DNA from: Ophiura sarsii
Taxonomy: Eukaryota; Echinodermata; Ophiuroidea; Amphilepidida; Ophiuridae
Direction: 5' to 3'
DNA: 64,000 nucleotides
Assembly (NCBI GenBank): GCA_035610835.1
Contig: CM069455.1
Location: forward strand, 19,977,874 to 20,041,873
The notes beneath the pieces are model-generated. The model saw only the letters and a program-made list of their open reading frames with translations, did no database searches and was not told the origin of the DNA. Shown here one piece after another: positions 11,790-25,100 of this stretch (position 1 is its first letter; every line of letters begins with the position of its first letter). A program made the position numbers and the translations under genes.

Positions 11790-12760
11790 CTTCCAACATA
11801 CTACTTTATCTATTGTGTTTTCGCCAAATCCAACCAGTGACCGCAAAGATGAGAATCACATGGTTGGCGAACCTATCCATAAGGCGTACACCCGCTCTTC
11901 CATACAAAACCCGAGTACAAACAACTGTCTCAATTTGTCTTTACATCCCACAACAATTTACTAAATTATAAATCTCCATTGTTCTTTATCATTTGTTGTT
12001 TTCTAAGGTATATTATTGCGGATTTTGCTAAATAAAAGCGCATTTGAGATGGTCCCTTCTTGTTTGTATTAACGAATTCAGATCTAGAAAAGAGTGTCAA
12101 GCAGAGATAAGTGTGCCAAGTGTTATCTGTTTTTATGCTTGCATTGCCGAGATATACGCAAATGTATCAATCAACCTATTTTCAACATATTACATATCCA
12201 GCCAAATAATTGACAGATTTCAGTCAGTGTCTGAAACCTATTGTGTTTATGTTAATGACATTCCTTATCCAAAGGTATCTAACAATCCAAAAGTGTATTG
12301 TTTGAAAGACAAAGGTTCATACTTTGTATTGATCACATTATCCCTCAATAGAATCACTCATGCATCCTATACCATGATCACTTTCATTATTTATTGAACG
12401 ACCCTCATATCTATAAAAGTCTAAGTACATCAAATAAAAGACTTTGACAGCGTTATCATTTAAATAAAATTATCCAGTTTATTTCAGATAGTATATATAC
12501 TTATACACATGTTACTCATCAAACATACAAATGTCTCTGTCAGGATCCATATCCTTGATACAATTATCCAGGATCCATGGAGTCTTCATATCATTATCTT
12601 TCTTTTGCATTATAAAGTGTCTCTTTTTCAGGATGTTAATCGACTGTTGACTAAAGCAAGGCCACATGTGGGATTTGCATCAAACCAGTGCTTTATGGCA
12701 TGACCACCGGCCTACCTAATCTGTTAATTGGAGAATTTATGACCGACCAATAGCTAAATC
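11790..12760. other. no gene recognised
   Basis: Contains a 117-codon plus-strand ORF (12,044-12,397) of low-complexity hydrophobic composition without recognisable domains or splice context. I regard it as chance. No repeat structure seen. Confidence 0.4.
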
Positions 12761-12761
12761 G

Positions 12762-12926
12762 CCAGTATGAAAGAAGCCATAGTCCTCCTGGAGCCATAGT
12801 CCGGCCTCCATACACATACACAAAATGAAGCATGAAACTAGTGTTGCGTGTAGGGGCGAGTGCCCTATATGTACAGGGCGGACTATGGCTCCGGGGGACT
12901 ATGCCTCCTTCTTCACCGGTATGAAG
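12762..12926. mobile_element. short inverted-repeat element
   Basis: Ends GCCATAGTCCTCCTGGAGCC and GGCTCCGGGGGACTATG are inverted around a 100-bp loop; CATAGTCC recurs within each arm. No coding capacity. Confidence 0.7.
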
Positions 12927-13477
12927 TAAGAAGGTAGTGGAACATAAAATGCTTTATATTCTGTAGCAGTATTCACTTCACCCAAATTACTGCACAATAA
13001 AAAGTGTATCTTGTTTTTGGATTCAACTGAGAGTTGAATCTAAAATGTACTTATGCTGAAGCACAACATATGAAAGCTGCTTGCTTAATAAAAAGATTAG
13101 TCTTAGACAGTCCTGAGAAAAAAACATACCATCTTTGGCTGGCAAAATCATGGCCGGTCATAAATTCTACAATTACGAGTTTAGGCAGGCCAGTGGTCAT
13201 GCACTAAATCTCTATTCCATGTAAATCCAACACATAGCCTTGCTAGTCCATTTAGACTTTATCCTCCAATTGTGAACGCGTTCCACTGCTTTCACTGATG
13301 TGAGGAGTCCCCACTATGCATTCTAGGTAATTAAGCTCAGACGGCGCATGACGACTCTTCTGGGACTGGTGGAACTTGTCTAGTCAACAATGACAGCATA
13401 CTAAGAGCCTGAAAAGCAGACCAGTATGGCCTCTGGGTCTTTTATCTGTAATACAACTAACAGAGAGTTGTGGAACA

Positions 13478-13741
13478 TACAATGAGGCAGTGGAACCGGG
13501 CTACCTATCATCTTGCCTTTCTCTGTACAAACCACGACGTGTCAACCTGCGATCGGCTTCGGATAATACACAACTAACTCAGCATTCAACCATCAGAACT
13601 CTTAAATCAGCCAGCAATCGGACTTTCACCTATGTCGCTCCAGCAATATGGAATCACCTTCCCGCTCTCATAAGAAATCAGGACTCTTTACACATGTTCA
13701 AGAAATCTGTCAAAACATATTCGTATCCAAATGTTGTGTAA
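13478..13741 (+). pseudogene. LINE reverse transcriptase C-terminal fragment
   Basis: Translates GYLSSCLSLYKPRRVNLRSA followed by TYVAPAIWNHLPALIR and FKKSVKTY, the usual C-terminal signature of CR1/L2/Jockey-type LINE polyproteins (APRLWNSLPxxIR...FKxxLKTxLF). 5' truncated. The 3' tail has the AAAGGCGCTTTATAAATG motif. Remnant only. Confidence 0.8.
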
Positions 13742-13984
13742 CTTGTATCATATTGTACTTTATGATGTTTGTTTGTTCATTATCCTTTTGTTCCCTTGGG
13801 TTTGCTTTTCTCACGCGCTTTGATCTTGATGTAAAGGCGCTTTATAAATGCTCATTTGTATTATATTGTATCGTAACATACAATGAGGAGTTGTCCAAGG
13901 TTTTGTATGGTATCCATTCTGTTCGTGTTTCTCTTGAATAAACCCGATCCGGGAAGGAAGTATGTGTCTGCAACACATGTGAGT

Positions 13985-14245
13985 ACACTCACCAATACTC
14001 TACACAGAAAGTGAGGTCGGCACAAAAATGTGAGGACTATTTTAGAGTCCTCACATTTTTCTTGCATAAAAACACATACAAGAACAGTCCTCACCCCCCT
14101 AAGGTAGTATGTACTCTCTTAGACGTTAATACTCATAATGTGCTAAGTCCTCACATGTATGATGATATGTATATAAAGTTGTTACATTGACTGTAATTTC
14201 TATACTTTTTATATGTGTATACATTTATGTCCTCACATGGTGGGT
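13985..14245. repeat. GTCCTCACA cluster with perfect hairpin
   Basis: AATGTGAGGACT and AGTCCTCACATT form a near-perfect palindrome around 14,043, and GTCCTCAC recurs at about 14,083, 14,147 and 14,228. Function unknown. Confidence 0.5.
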
Positions 14246-14635
14246 TGTGCCACTAGATGTATGGGTGTGTTTATAAAATGATTGCCAGAAGGAACTCGAT
14301 AACGACCCAAAAAGGGGCAAAACGCCAAGCTGGCAACAGTGAAGTGGCCACTATCTACAAACTTTTACATCTTTCAAGAAATGCCATTAGTAAGTTATAA
14401 CACCCATAGTGCCTCACTTTCCCCAAGGACAGTATCACAAATCATCTTATGTCAGATAGTGTACAAATATTGAATGCCTGGAGGTATGATAGCAAAACTG
14501 TAACATGTAAGGTTAAAGTTGGACTTTTCCATTAATCTCGGTTGAGAAGCCAGGTGTAATTGAACAATCCAAATTGGAATAATAGTTTTACTGCAGAACA
14601 AACAACAAACACGCAATATTTGTTTCATATACGTG

Positions 14636-14850
14636 TAGGGTAAAGTCCCCAGTTTTCGGTCAGCGCCTCGGTCACTTTCGCCCAAATCGTGTAATTAAAA
14701 TGACCTTGTCGTTATAAACTGACGGCTGAAAAACCGCCGCATAGTTGATTCCCGGTATTGCTTTAAAATGGTGACGACCAATGCAATTACACGATTTGGG
14801 CGAAAGTGACCGCAAATAGGCGCTGACAGAAAACTGGTGACTTTACCCTA
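14636..14850. mobile_element. TA-type MITE with ~60-bp inverted repeats
   Basis: TAGGGTAAAGTCCCCAGTTTT and, inverted, AAAACTGGTGACTTTACCCTA at the ends. CACTTTCGCCCAAATCGTG is inverted near the middle. 215 bp, no ORF. Confidence 0.85.
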
Positions 14851-15369
14851 TGTAGATATATAAAAATGAGTTTGATATATTATATTCCAGAGTTGGAATT
14901 ACCCGATAAAATTTACACAACATCAAATTGATTTCAGGTTGAGGAAATCGAGATAGCAGGTTGACAGAATTTGGTCAGTGTTAGGGTTTTAGGTAAGTTG
15001 AAGGTTTGATTTAAATAATAAAAAGTTAAAAATCTATTTCAAGTATCAATTACAACCTGTTTGGTGCTTTGTATGTCACGTATGCTCCCCTGCCTAATCA
15101 CTTTTATTCCGGCGATTTATAGCTATTTGCCGGTCATAAGTTCTCCAATTCACATAGTAGGCAGGTCAGTGGACATGGACATGCCTTAATAAAACACTGT
15201 TTTGATGTAAATCCCACACATGGCCTTGCTTTATTCAAGGCATTACACTGCTTTATTCAACAATAACAGCAGACCGACAGCCTGAAAAACAAACACTTTA
15301 TGGCCTGTGTCTTTGCTATCTAATAATACCAAGTGTTGAGGCAGTGGAAGTTCGGTGTGTGGATTTTGG

Positions 15370-15636
15370 CATTATGTTCCCAGGCCCTTAACACTTTTGG
15401 ACCGATGATTTGACATTTCGCCGGTAATAAATCATCAAAGGATGTGTCTATTTCCCACTATGTGGTCCAATTAAAAGACTGCAAAGGGCATAATTATGCC
15501 CCAAGGGCATAAACTAACCTTCATAACCCTGAAAATGGACCACATAGTCAGCGGTTGACAAAATCTTAGATGATTTATTACAGGCGAAATATCAAAATCA
15601 CCGGTCCAAAAGTGTTAAGGGATGGGAACATAATGG
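15370..15636. mobile_element. MITE with ~35-bp inverted repeats
   Basis: CATTATGTTCCC and CTTAACACTTTTGGACCG at left; CGGTCCAAAAGTGTTAAG and GGGAACATAATG at right. The inner part is also inverted (CTATGTGGTCCA against TGGACCACATAG), with AAGGGCATAA repeated twice at the centre. Confidence 0.85.
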
Positions 15637-15753
15637 GTATGTTTTATACAACAATAACCTGTGGTTAAGTACTCAAGGCCATGACCACATGTTTCTCAGA
15701 AAATGGTTTATTCCATGTATGTAACACTCTCAGCAGAGATCAAATTATACGTC

Positions 15754-15759
15754 TTTATT
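15754..15759 (-). promoter_or_regulatory. candidate polyadenylation signal for the CCDC78-like gene
   Basis: TTTATT on the plus strand reads AATAAA on the minus strand, about 300 bases past the stop codon. Such hexamers are common in A+T-rich DNA. Confidence 0.25.
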
Positions 15760-16020
15760 ACATCGATCAATACATACATAAAAACCATCAAGTCCCTATA
15801 ATAACTAAATTTACACATTTCATTTTAAAATATAATATTTCAACATAAATAGGATCTTTGTCAAGACTTCAACATTAAGAATTTGAAGATTATATAAAGC
15901 AGCACCTACGATATAATGGATGGAATATACATCACACAATTTTATGAATACAGGGTGGTTCAAAAATAAGTTAACAACAGTTTAATGTGACTTTTCTCTC
16001 ACCTCCTATAATTATAGAAA

Positions 16021-16096
16021 CTTAGCAGTATGTTGTCTTATGAGGGCGCCCTCTATAACTTAGTAGTACGTTGTCTTATGAGGGCGTCCTCTATAA
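16021..16096. repeat. 38-bp tandem duplication at the gene's stop codon
   Basis: Two adjacent 38-bp copies (16,021-16,058 and 16,059-16,096) share TGTTGTCTTATGAGGGCG and CCTCTATAA with three mismatches. The gene-proximal copy supplies the last dozen codons and the stop. The other copy lies in the 3' UTR. Confidence 0.85.
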
Positions 16097-16189
16097 TGCA
16101 GATCTCTCTTGTGTGTTGTGGGATCCAAATAGCCATCCGTTGGATTCACACCGAGCTTCTTCCTAAGGCGATAAATTTCCTCTTTGTAT
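16060..16189 (-). CDS. CCDC78: CCDC78-like exon 20 (C-terminus and stop)
   Basis: Encodes residues 881-923 and a TAA stop at 16,062-16,060. EYKEEIYRLRKKLG matches human CCDC78 RYKQEILRLRKL near its C-terminus. The acceptor is CTACAG. The last dozen codons lie in one copy of a 38-bp tandem duplication. A MITE sits about 40 bases upstream of the acceptor in the last intron. Confidence 0.9.
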
Positions 16190-19100
16190 CTGTAGTGTGT
16201 GAGACAACAAATAATATGGACACATAAACACTTTCCACGCGGCAGGTGTCTGCAGACGACATTCCAAAATGTCACAAAATGTTTTAAAAATGTCACAATT
16301 ATTTAATTTTATTACCATATTTGGAGAAATAAATACAAACATGCCTAGTATTGGTTCAGTGATCCTTGTGATTGACCTTGAAAGTTGGGAAAGGTTTCTG
16401 AAAAAACTTTTTTTTGTATTTGGTAAAACCAATAGCCATGTGGAAAGCATTAGGGTCAATTCACATTACCAACAATGACCCTAATTCATAGCAAGGTCAT
16501 GTTATATATCATCATCTATTCTATTATTAGTGTAAGTAATTGTTACTGGTATATGTATGATATAATAGATGCAATAGTGCACATTTCAAAGAGACATACA
16601 AAAATGCTGAATTTGTGTCAAAATTAACTAAACAACTATAGTTTGATAAGCTCCAAATTGACGAAACCTCTTTAAAGCAGCGAAAACAGCAGGATGTGGA
16701 CGTTCATGAAGACAACACGGGACCTGTGCATCATAGTGTGTGTGTGTGTGTGCGACCAAAACCGTGTGCGTACGGCCATGATTGGGTTAGTACAGCCGTG
16801 AAACATTTTATGAACAGTTGGAATGTCGTCTGCAGACGCCTGCCGTATGGAAGGAAAGTGCTAACACCTTCCATCAGCCACATTGATGCTATATTGTGAC
16901 TTATAACTTTTTATTTTACAATATCTGAAATAACACTAGTTTCTAAAACAAAACTGAAGTTTAAAGTTTGAATTTCTTTCCACAACAACTTAGGCTGTTA
17001 TCCTGCCTGCATGTAGGATCATCCTGCAAATTATCTACCAACGAACCATTGAGAGTTCAGACATGAGGGACCCCCACTTGATCTCTTACATATTCAATTA
17101 TGTTTCAATTCTTACAAGTCTTGCCCTGCCAGCATAATAACCCTGAGAACAAGTTTGTGTGCATACCTGATTTGTTACTTATGGCTTCACAAGTTGACAG
17201 ACAATGACACCATTTTAAGGACACCGTCATTGCCTGTCAACTTGTGAAGCAATAAGTTGTTGTGGAAATGGGTACATTTCAGAAAGGGAACAAAATGAAA
17301 GAAAGTGAAGGGAATCCAGGAAATACTTGCACTTGCAAGTCTACTTTTCGATATGAGTGGCTTTGCAACCAGTACCTTTTCAGTCTGAGTCTGACCTTCC
17401 AGCCATTTCGGACGCATGATCTCTTTGTGTGTGTTCGTCCGATATGTCTGGGGAGTCCGAACCACGAATCGAATTGCATTGCTGGTAACTGCTTTCTCGC
17501 ACAATGTCGTCATTAGTTTTTACTTTGCCATGTGCTTTTTAAATTGTAGGTTGTTTCTTGTTCAGTTTTTAATGGTGTTAGTCTGCATTCTTAATCATGT
17601 ATTTTTGGTATTAGTGTTTTGTGATATTTTTCATGTGAAGCGCTTTGTGTAATTGTAAGGCGCTATATAAACATGATATTATTATTGTTATTATTACTTA
17701 CTCCTTGAGTTGTGTATCTATATAACGTCTACACTCTATCAATTGTTCTTCTAGTATAGCATTACTTGACATCAGTGCAGCACGCTCACTCTCCAGTTCT
17801 TCCTGAAAACAAACAACATTAACATCATAGCTAGTTACAGTTACATATGATTTTGAATTTGAAGCTAGGAAGAATATAATTAAAGGGATAGGAAATTAAA
17901 TTCTGTTGCATTGTGATTGATATTTCAACCAAAATGCACCCAGACTGTTACAGCAATTCAATATTGGTGCTATAGTTCATTCAGTTCAAAATTGGCGAGC
18001 CTCCTTACAGTAGCTAATGGATTTAGAAGAGTGTGGGTGCCAGGGTTGTCACTAACCAAAATGTGGTGCCAGTTAATTTTACTGACGGCGAACGGAGTGC
18101 AGTAGATCATGGCATAGGATTCAGAGGCCTTCTTAATATTTTTAATTATTAGTTTTTTAAAGCACTTTGAGGGTTCCTGCCATATAATTTCTTGTTTTCT
18201 GAGGCAGTTTAATGATTGTATCCATAAAATGTTAAAAAAATAACATAAAACTTAAAATAAAATAAAAAACAGAAAACAAACAAAACCGGTTTTTTTTACC
18301 ATTTTTTTTTAAAGTGCAGGCTGAGATTGTGAGAACTGGGCGGGTCCACCTTGCGTAGCTACAACCCTGGTGGGTGCTTTCAATGCTTGCATAACGCAAT
18401 TGGGGCATTGTGAATCATATGCATGACGCTTGCGTATGCCAATTAAGTGCACATACGCTTGGATTACTTTTGCTCACGTAGAGATAAAAAACGCATATTT
18501 CTTGCCAATTTAGAACTGATTAAACTATAGTGGCCCGTTAATCCAGAATGAAAATATCTCTACAAATTTGAAGTAATGTTCGATATAGGGTTTTAAGAGT
18601 CTGTTGAAAGAGCACTGAAACCCACTTAATTATGCTGATGCATTCAAGCACACAGTTTCAAAGATCAAGTGCAACATTAGTGAAAGATTGGTGTTTAAAA
18701 GAATATGAGGGATTATATCTTGGCTGAGAAAGAATTTGCTGTCCAATGGTACAAAAATCATGCGGTGTTGTGGTAAATAGATGGAGTGACAGCATCAGAT
18801 ATAAAAGTATCTGATAATCCATTTACTGAGAACCTCTTAGTAACAGGATTTTGTACCGAATTCAAACCAGTAACTAATGAACTTACAGGTACATTTAGTG
18901 ATTTCGAAACAAACTTTTATTTTCAAATTTCATTAAAACCATGGAAACACTAAGAAATTGAAAATAAAACCCTATAATTTTCTTTCAAAAAGAGAAATCA
19001 CCTAAATTTTGCATATTCTAAATATTTCCCCTAACAATGAAATTTATGAAAATCTATTGGAATCCACTTAACTGGTGTTAGCGAGTCTGCATAAGTATAT

Positions 19101-22100
19101 TTGATCATTGGTGATGACAATTGAATGGTATAATAAAAATGGTCTAAACAGATTGGAAGTATCGTTCTTTAAAGTCTTTCTAGATGTTTATAACAAAATG
19201 AGTTCTTTTGTTTTGGCTTCTAGTTATTACATGGGAAAGCATAAAAAAGGTTAATAAAACCCATGAGGACGCTTTTCTTTGCCAAATGACAGATGGCGAG
19301 CCTTAAAATTAGTAAGATGTTAAACTTGGTAGGATGGTATAGGTCGCCCCGGTCATCCGGGTATTTTTGTAATTTGCTGTTGACAACAAAGCAAAACGTT
19401 TTTTAAAACGTTTAGCTTTGTTGTCAACAGCAAATTACAAAAATACCAAAAACACATCAGTTTGTACGCTAGACTTAACGATACAGAAGATCTTCCTTGT
19501 GGTCGTATGAGGCAGTGTAAGCGACTGTTATTTACATTAGCAAACGGCATGTGAAGTTAATACTATAATTACCTGCGTGTTCTTTGTGAATTGTTGAAGT
19601 TGTTTTTCCAGAGCCTTCCATCCATCAGTAGCCATGCTCATTGAGCTGTTATAATAAAAAAAAAACATATTCCAAGAATTGTTTTCAGGATTTAAAAAAA
19701 AAATACAAGTGTTGATCAAGCAGAATGAGTCTGAAGTCGAAAATATCAAAAGCGAAAAACCTTGAAGAGTTTTCAAAAGAGAATTCGATTTTCTATGTAA
19801 GTTTTATTAATCATCCCGACACAAAATAAACATGTCATCAGCTTGAAGGCAGAAACTAAAGTGTGCCTGAAGCATGTGTGTCACATGTGCTTGCATGTAG
19901 CAGGCTTGTGGGCTCTCCCTGATTAGCTTAATAGCCACTCTGTATAATAATAACATTAACTGAACTGATTGGTCAGGTACAATAACATAATGCATTGATT
20001 TCATTGGATAAAGAAACCTAGCCAAGCATATTACCGCTACACTGGAATGCATGGCTAGACTTGTCACAAGTTCTTTTGATAGACTTGTAACAAGTCCAAT
20101 TTAATGTGTGTAGTGCCTTCTACACAGGTACATCCTTTCAATCAGATGAGATATAGAAAAAATAAACCCCTCAAAAAAGCTTGGAATGTTTTTCACTCGT
20201 CTGCATTTTGTATAATTCGTGATATGTTCTCTTTGTGTTGCATATCAATGGAAAGCCGTTGTGTTCATTTTTCAATTATACCAAATTTGTAGCATCACTT
20301 GTTTCAGTGCACAAGAAATCCTCTTTGGCCACTTGCTTGAGAAACTGAATGTGCCACAATCGCCATTATTTTGTCCCCAAAATAGGGCATCACTCTAGTT
20401 AGAGAATAAAGGTATTGTTTTTAGACCGTACCCGTGTTATATTGTCTGACATAAATGCGGACGATAGTATTATTTTAAGTAGAACAACGACGCCGCAGGC
20501 GGAGTTGTTCTACGCAAAAAATAATACTATCGAACGCATTTATGTCAGACAATATAACACGGGTACGGTCTAAAAACAATACCTTTATTCTCATTCTTAA
20601 ACAATCATACTTTAGACATTTATCAAAGAAATAAGTACATTTTATTGTCCACATTTAACAACTTTTACCCCTGCTAGGATCGAATAGCCCACAAACATTC
20701 CATCCAATCACATGTGATGAGTAAACCATGCGTAAGCGTCGCAGCGCCGGCATAAACGCATGAAAAGCGCTAAGACGCACTGTTAAAACGTAAGCCCCAC
20801 CTCCCCGTGTTAAGTTGTCTCATCTAGATGTCGCCGATTTCTCTGAGAACCAATGAGATTGCTTAAACTTTCTTAGCTGTTTAAGAATTGTCAATTGAAC
20901 ACTTCATCAACATATGACATGGTTGTTCTTTTGACCGCAAATTATGTGGTAAATTTGGCACATTTGAATTGAGACCAGCCCTCATTCTGAAGCAAGTGGT
21001 TGAGCACTGCAACATGTAACTGCTACAAATGTGGTAGTGTTGGAAAGATAAACAAATCAGCTTTCCATTTATATTTACCATACTGTCAAAACATCACAAA
21101 TGATAATTTAAATAAATAGTGATTGAAAAGTAACCCAAACTCATTTTGAGGAATTTATATTATCCTTCTACTAACCCTGGCAGCTTCAACTTTTTCAATT
21201 GTTCCTGAGCTTCCTGGATGTCTTTATTAAGTCTGGACAATTCCTGTCGGTTGGAAGATTCCAGTTCTTCATCAGACAGAGAAAACTTGAACTCATCCGA
21301 TGCTGAGAGGTTATTTCCTTCTGGTGACCCTTGACCTTGCTGCATCCTTAACATCCTGTAAGAGAATGATATTATTAAGCTATAGTTCATTATGCCTCAA
21401 CAAGGCAGTGACGTCACCTTGTAGGCGTAGGTTGCATTTATGTACGCGTTATACCATCCATATGTTTAACAGAAAAAGTCGTACTCTAACATGACAAAGA
21501 AATGTCAGCTATGTTTGTGGGAGAAATATTACATTTTAACAGCTGACAAAACTATAACGCTGAACAGTAGAATCGAAATCGTAAGGAAATTCCGTCATCC
21601 CAACAAGTTCCTACTCATTAACAATTAATGTTTATGTAAATAGACACTGTACTGTGTCATACATCAGTAAAACCTAACAATAAAGGTTTGTATTAGCGTT
21701 ACCGAGTGCTATAATACTTTTATCAGAGGTGTGTTACAAGACTTTGAGTTTTTCTTTTTTCTTATATGTGACGCGATCAAGAGGAATGAGTCGGATGTCG
21801 ACCCTGGTTGAAAATGAGTTTTTAATACACTTTTAAAGAAGACGCCTAGAGCTTTCAGAAACTGAAAACCCCATGTCGATACGACGTTTTGTTCCAAAGT
21901 TATGTCAAATTGTATACATGAATTTCCATCAAAACTTATGTAAGCCGCCATTTTGAATTGGCCATATCTCAATTTGGGATTCCCAGACATCCGACTCATT
22001 TCTTCTTGATCGCGTCACATATATCCTCAAGGTCTATGGGGATATGCTCAGGCAAGTATCTACCTATATGCAACCACAAGTTGTTCATGCTTCTTTGCCA

Positions 22101-25100
22101 CCCATTTGATTGATACTCCCTTCCGGCTTGACTTTGTTGCTACAACGCTATAGCCTAAGTATCTGTATGCCACCATGAGTCGTTCATGTTTCTTTGCCAC
22201 CCTCTGTGCGTTTGACCTAATACTCCCTTACTGCTTGACTTAGTTGCTACAACGCTATAGCCGAAGTACCTCTATGCCACCATGAGTTATTCATACTCCT
22301 TTGCCACCCTCTGTGCGTGTGACCTATACTCCTTACAGCTTGACTTAGTCGCTACAACGCTATAGCCTTTAAGTACCTGTATGCCACCATGAGTTGTTCA
22401 TGTTTATTTGCCACCCTCTGTGCCTGTGACCTGTACTCCTTTACAGCTTCACTAAGTTGTTTCTCACGGCCAACATATGTCTTCTTTAAATCTTGTACCA
22501 TCTCTTTCACGTAATCTGTCAGTTGTTGCTCTACTGGTCTGTTAAGTGTTCTTGTACGGTCATCAACATATTCCTGTGCAATGGGTGGGAGTATTGGTGG
22601 TTATATACATGTATATTAGGATTATAAATTTCCTTTTTCTATGTGGCACTAAATTGTCAGACTCTGCAAAGTGATATCCATAAAACGTCCATGTGATGTC
22701 CATACAAATTCCTGTGATACCCAGGGGCTCCCAAAAGTCACCAAAGGAGCTACCCACATTCTACATACACCCATGGGACAACTACAACTACATACACCCA
22801 TGGGACTCCCATGTGGGTGGTAAAATGATACTATTTTCATAATTGTGACATACGTCTATAAATTATAATACAGGATATTTTTTTCTAATAAAAGGTGCTT
22901 ATAACATATACACTTGCAATAATATTTTCTAGTATTCGGGGAAGTTATGGTTAACATCAAAGAGCAGTTCTATCGATCACTACTTACTGATATATCTTGA
23001 AGATACTTGGTAAGTTTTGACCTTAACTCTTCATTCTTGTCCTTGACCTGTAGCTGCAACTTTCCATTCAACATCTGTAATGACTTGGTTTTGTCTCTTA
23101 ACATAATCACTTCCTACCAGAATAAACAACAACATTTCACAAAATGTTTCAAATAATTATGTCAAAATTATTAAAATGTCATTACCATATTTGGAATCAC
23201 CATGAGAAATGCAATAAAATAAGTACAAACATGACTAATATTGGTTCAGTAATCCTTGAGATTGACCTTGAAAGTTGAGACATGTTTCTGAAAAATCTTT
23301 TTTGTATGGCAAAACCCATAGCCGCATGGAAAATGGTAAGGCATATGCATATTGGTTCATTAAATTTGTTAATCCTATAAATTTGCAGTGGATTTATTTT
23401 CATGCATAAATGTGAAACTGCAAATATAAAGACATGTGAAAAATGTGTAGCAAAAAGTAAGGTAGATTTTGCCTGAACTCAGCAACCAGCTTTTTTTAAT
23501 TTTCAAAGGCTCAAAATCCTGTATGCAAAAATATTGGCTTATACGGTATCTATACTCTCATATCAGCTTCGCATTGGCGCGTCTATGATCTAGATTGTAT
23601 GCCGCCTTATAAATATTAACTGTTATGTTATGTCTCTGCATAGCAGCAAGCAATTAATATAGAGGACTGTGTGCACATATCAACGTAACAAGCACATTGT
23701 AGTGTACATCATTATGTGTGACACATGGGTATACACAACATCACTTGGATAACGTCTGTGAATTATGGAGAAATGTAAATGCATATTTATCCCCAGTTTG
23801 GAATTGACTAAACTAAAATCACACCTATATGTTATTGTTGACTAACTAAGGCAATAGATTTAAAGTTAAAGGCGAGCTACCACGCTGGATTACTAGCCAC
23901 ATCCAGTTCTCTTTGGAATTTGACAAGGTTTCAATTTCTCCATGTTATCAAGTGAACAGGTGTATGACCAGTTAGTCTGTGGTAAATTTTGGCCACTTTT
24001 TCTTATTTTTACCCACTCGAACGCTACCTACTAAAATGTTGGTTTGCTAAATAACATGACTTATTTAGAAAAGCAGGTAGAAAGATATCTAAGAATAACT
24101 ATGAATAAGATGGGCTTACAAAAATCTGCAATTATGAAACCAGCTAATTATCAAATTGTGTCCATGTTACTGTACTATCAGGAGTGAAAATACTGACCAC
24201 TTGTTGTTCTGCTAGTTTATGCTGTGCATCCCTGGCAGTCTCCATTGAACTCTTCACAGACGATGTCAGATCATTGCTGCAATAAATTATAATTAACAAA
24301 TTATGTATAAGGCGATAAAGCAACAAAAAAAAACCTGTTCTACGGACCCGACAGACCCATTTTTTACTTCAATTTGTTGTTTTTTAAACAATTTTTTGAC
24401 ACAAAACAAAATACCCCCTACCAGGGTTGTAGCTAGACCCGCACAGCTCTCACAATCCCCGCCCAGCATTCTAAAAAAAAGGGTAAACAAATATGTAATT
24501 TTTAATTTTTTAATTTTTAATTTTTAATTTATTCAAATTTGTGGATAAAATCATTAAATTGCCTCATAAAACAAGAAATTATGTGGCAGGAACCCTCAAA
24601 GTGCATAAACCCCCCCTAAATAAGCATTAAGAAGGCCTCTGGATCAAAGGTCTCTGGATCCCATGCCATGATCCACTGCACTTCCTTCACTACACTTACT
24701 CTGTTTGCCGTCAGTAAAATTACCTGGCATTAAATTGGGCCTGGTGACAACCCTGCCCACTACTGATTGATTCTACCTGACTCCCTGAGAGGTCTATTTG
24801 CCAGAATAGAACAGGGTGTTTTTTAAAAATAATTTTCATAGCCTATACAGGGTGTCTCAGCGATTTTTCTCGGTATAAACTTTATTGATATAGTCCAAAC
24901 CGTTTTCATATATATCTTGCGTAAACGCCCAGCTTTCTTAGGAATTTTAGATTTTGAAAATCAGACATTTTTGATGGAAAATACAGACTTTTTTGTAACG
25001 ATAGTAGATTTCAAGTTTTTGTTGAAATGATCCATTATGAAAATCTATAAAGTCACAAACCCTTTTAAACATTAAATTATTTCTGAATTGTTTTTTGCAT

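Noticed and set aside
12044..12397. 117-codon plus-strand ORF
   Set aside because: No domain, no splice-site context and no repeat of the frame elsewhere; plausible by chance in 64 kb.
24845..24870. ACAGGGTG motifs (also 15,951 and 34,134) as ends of mariner-like elements
   Set aside because: Each is single-ended; no matching inverted end or TA duplication could be found.
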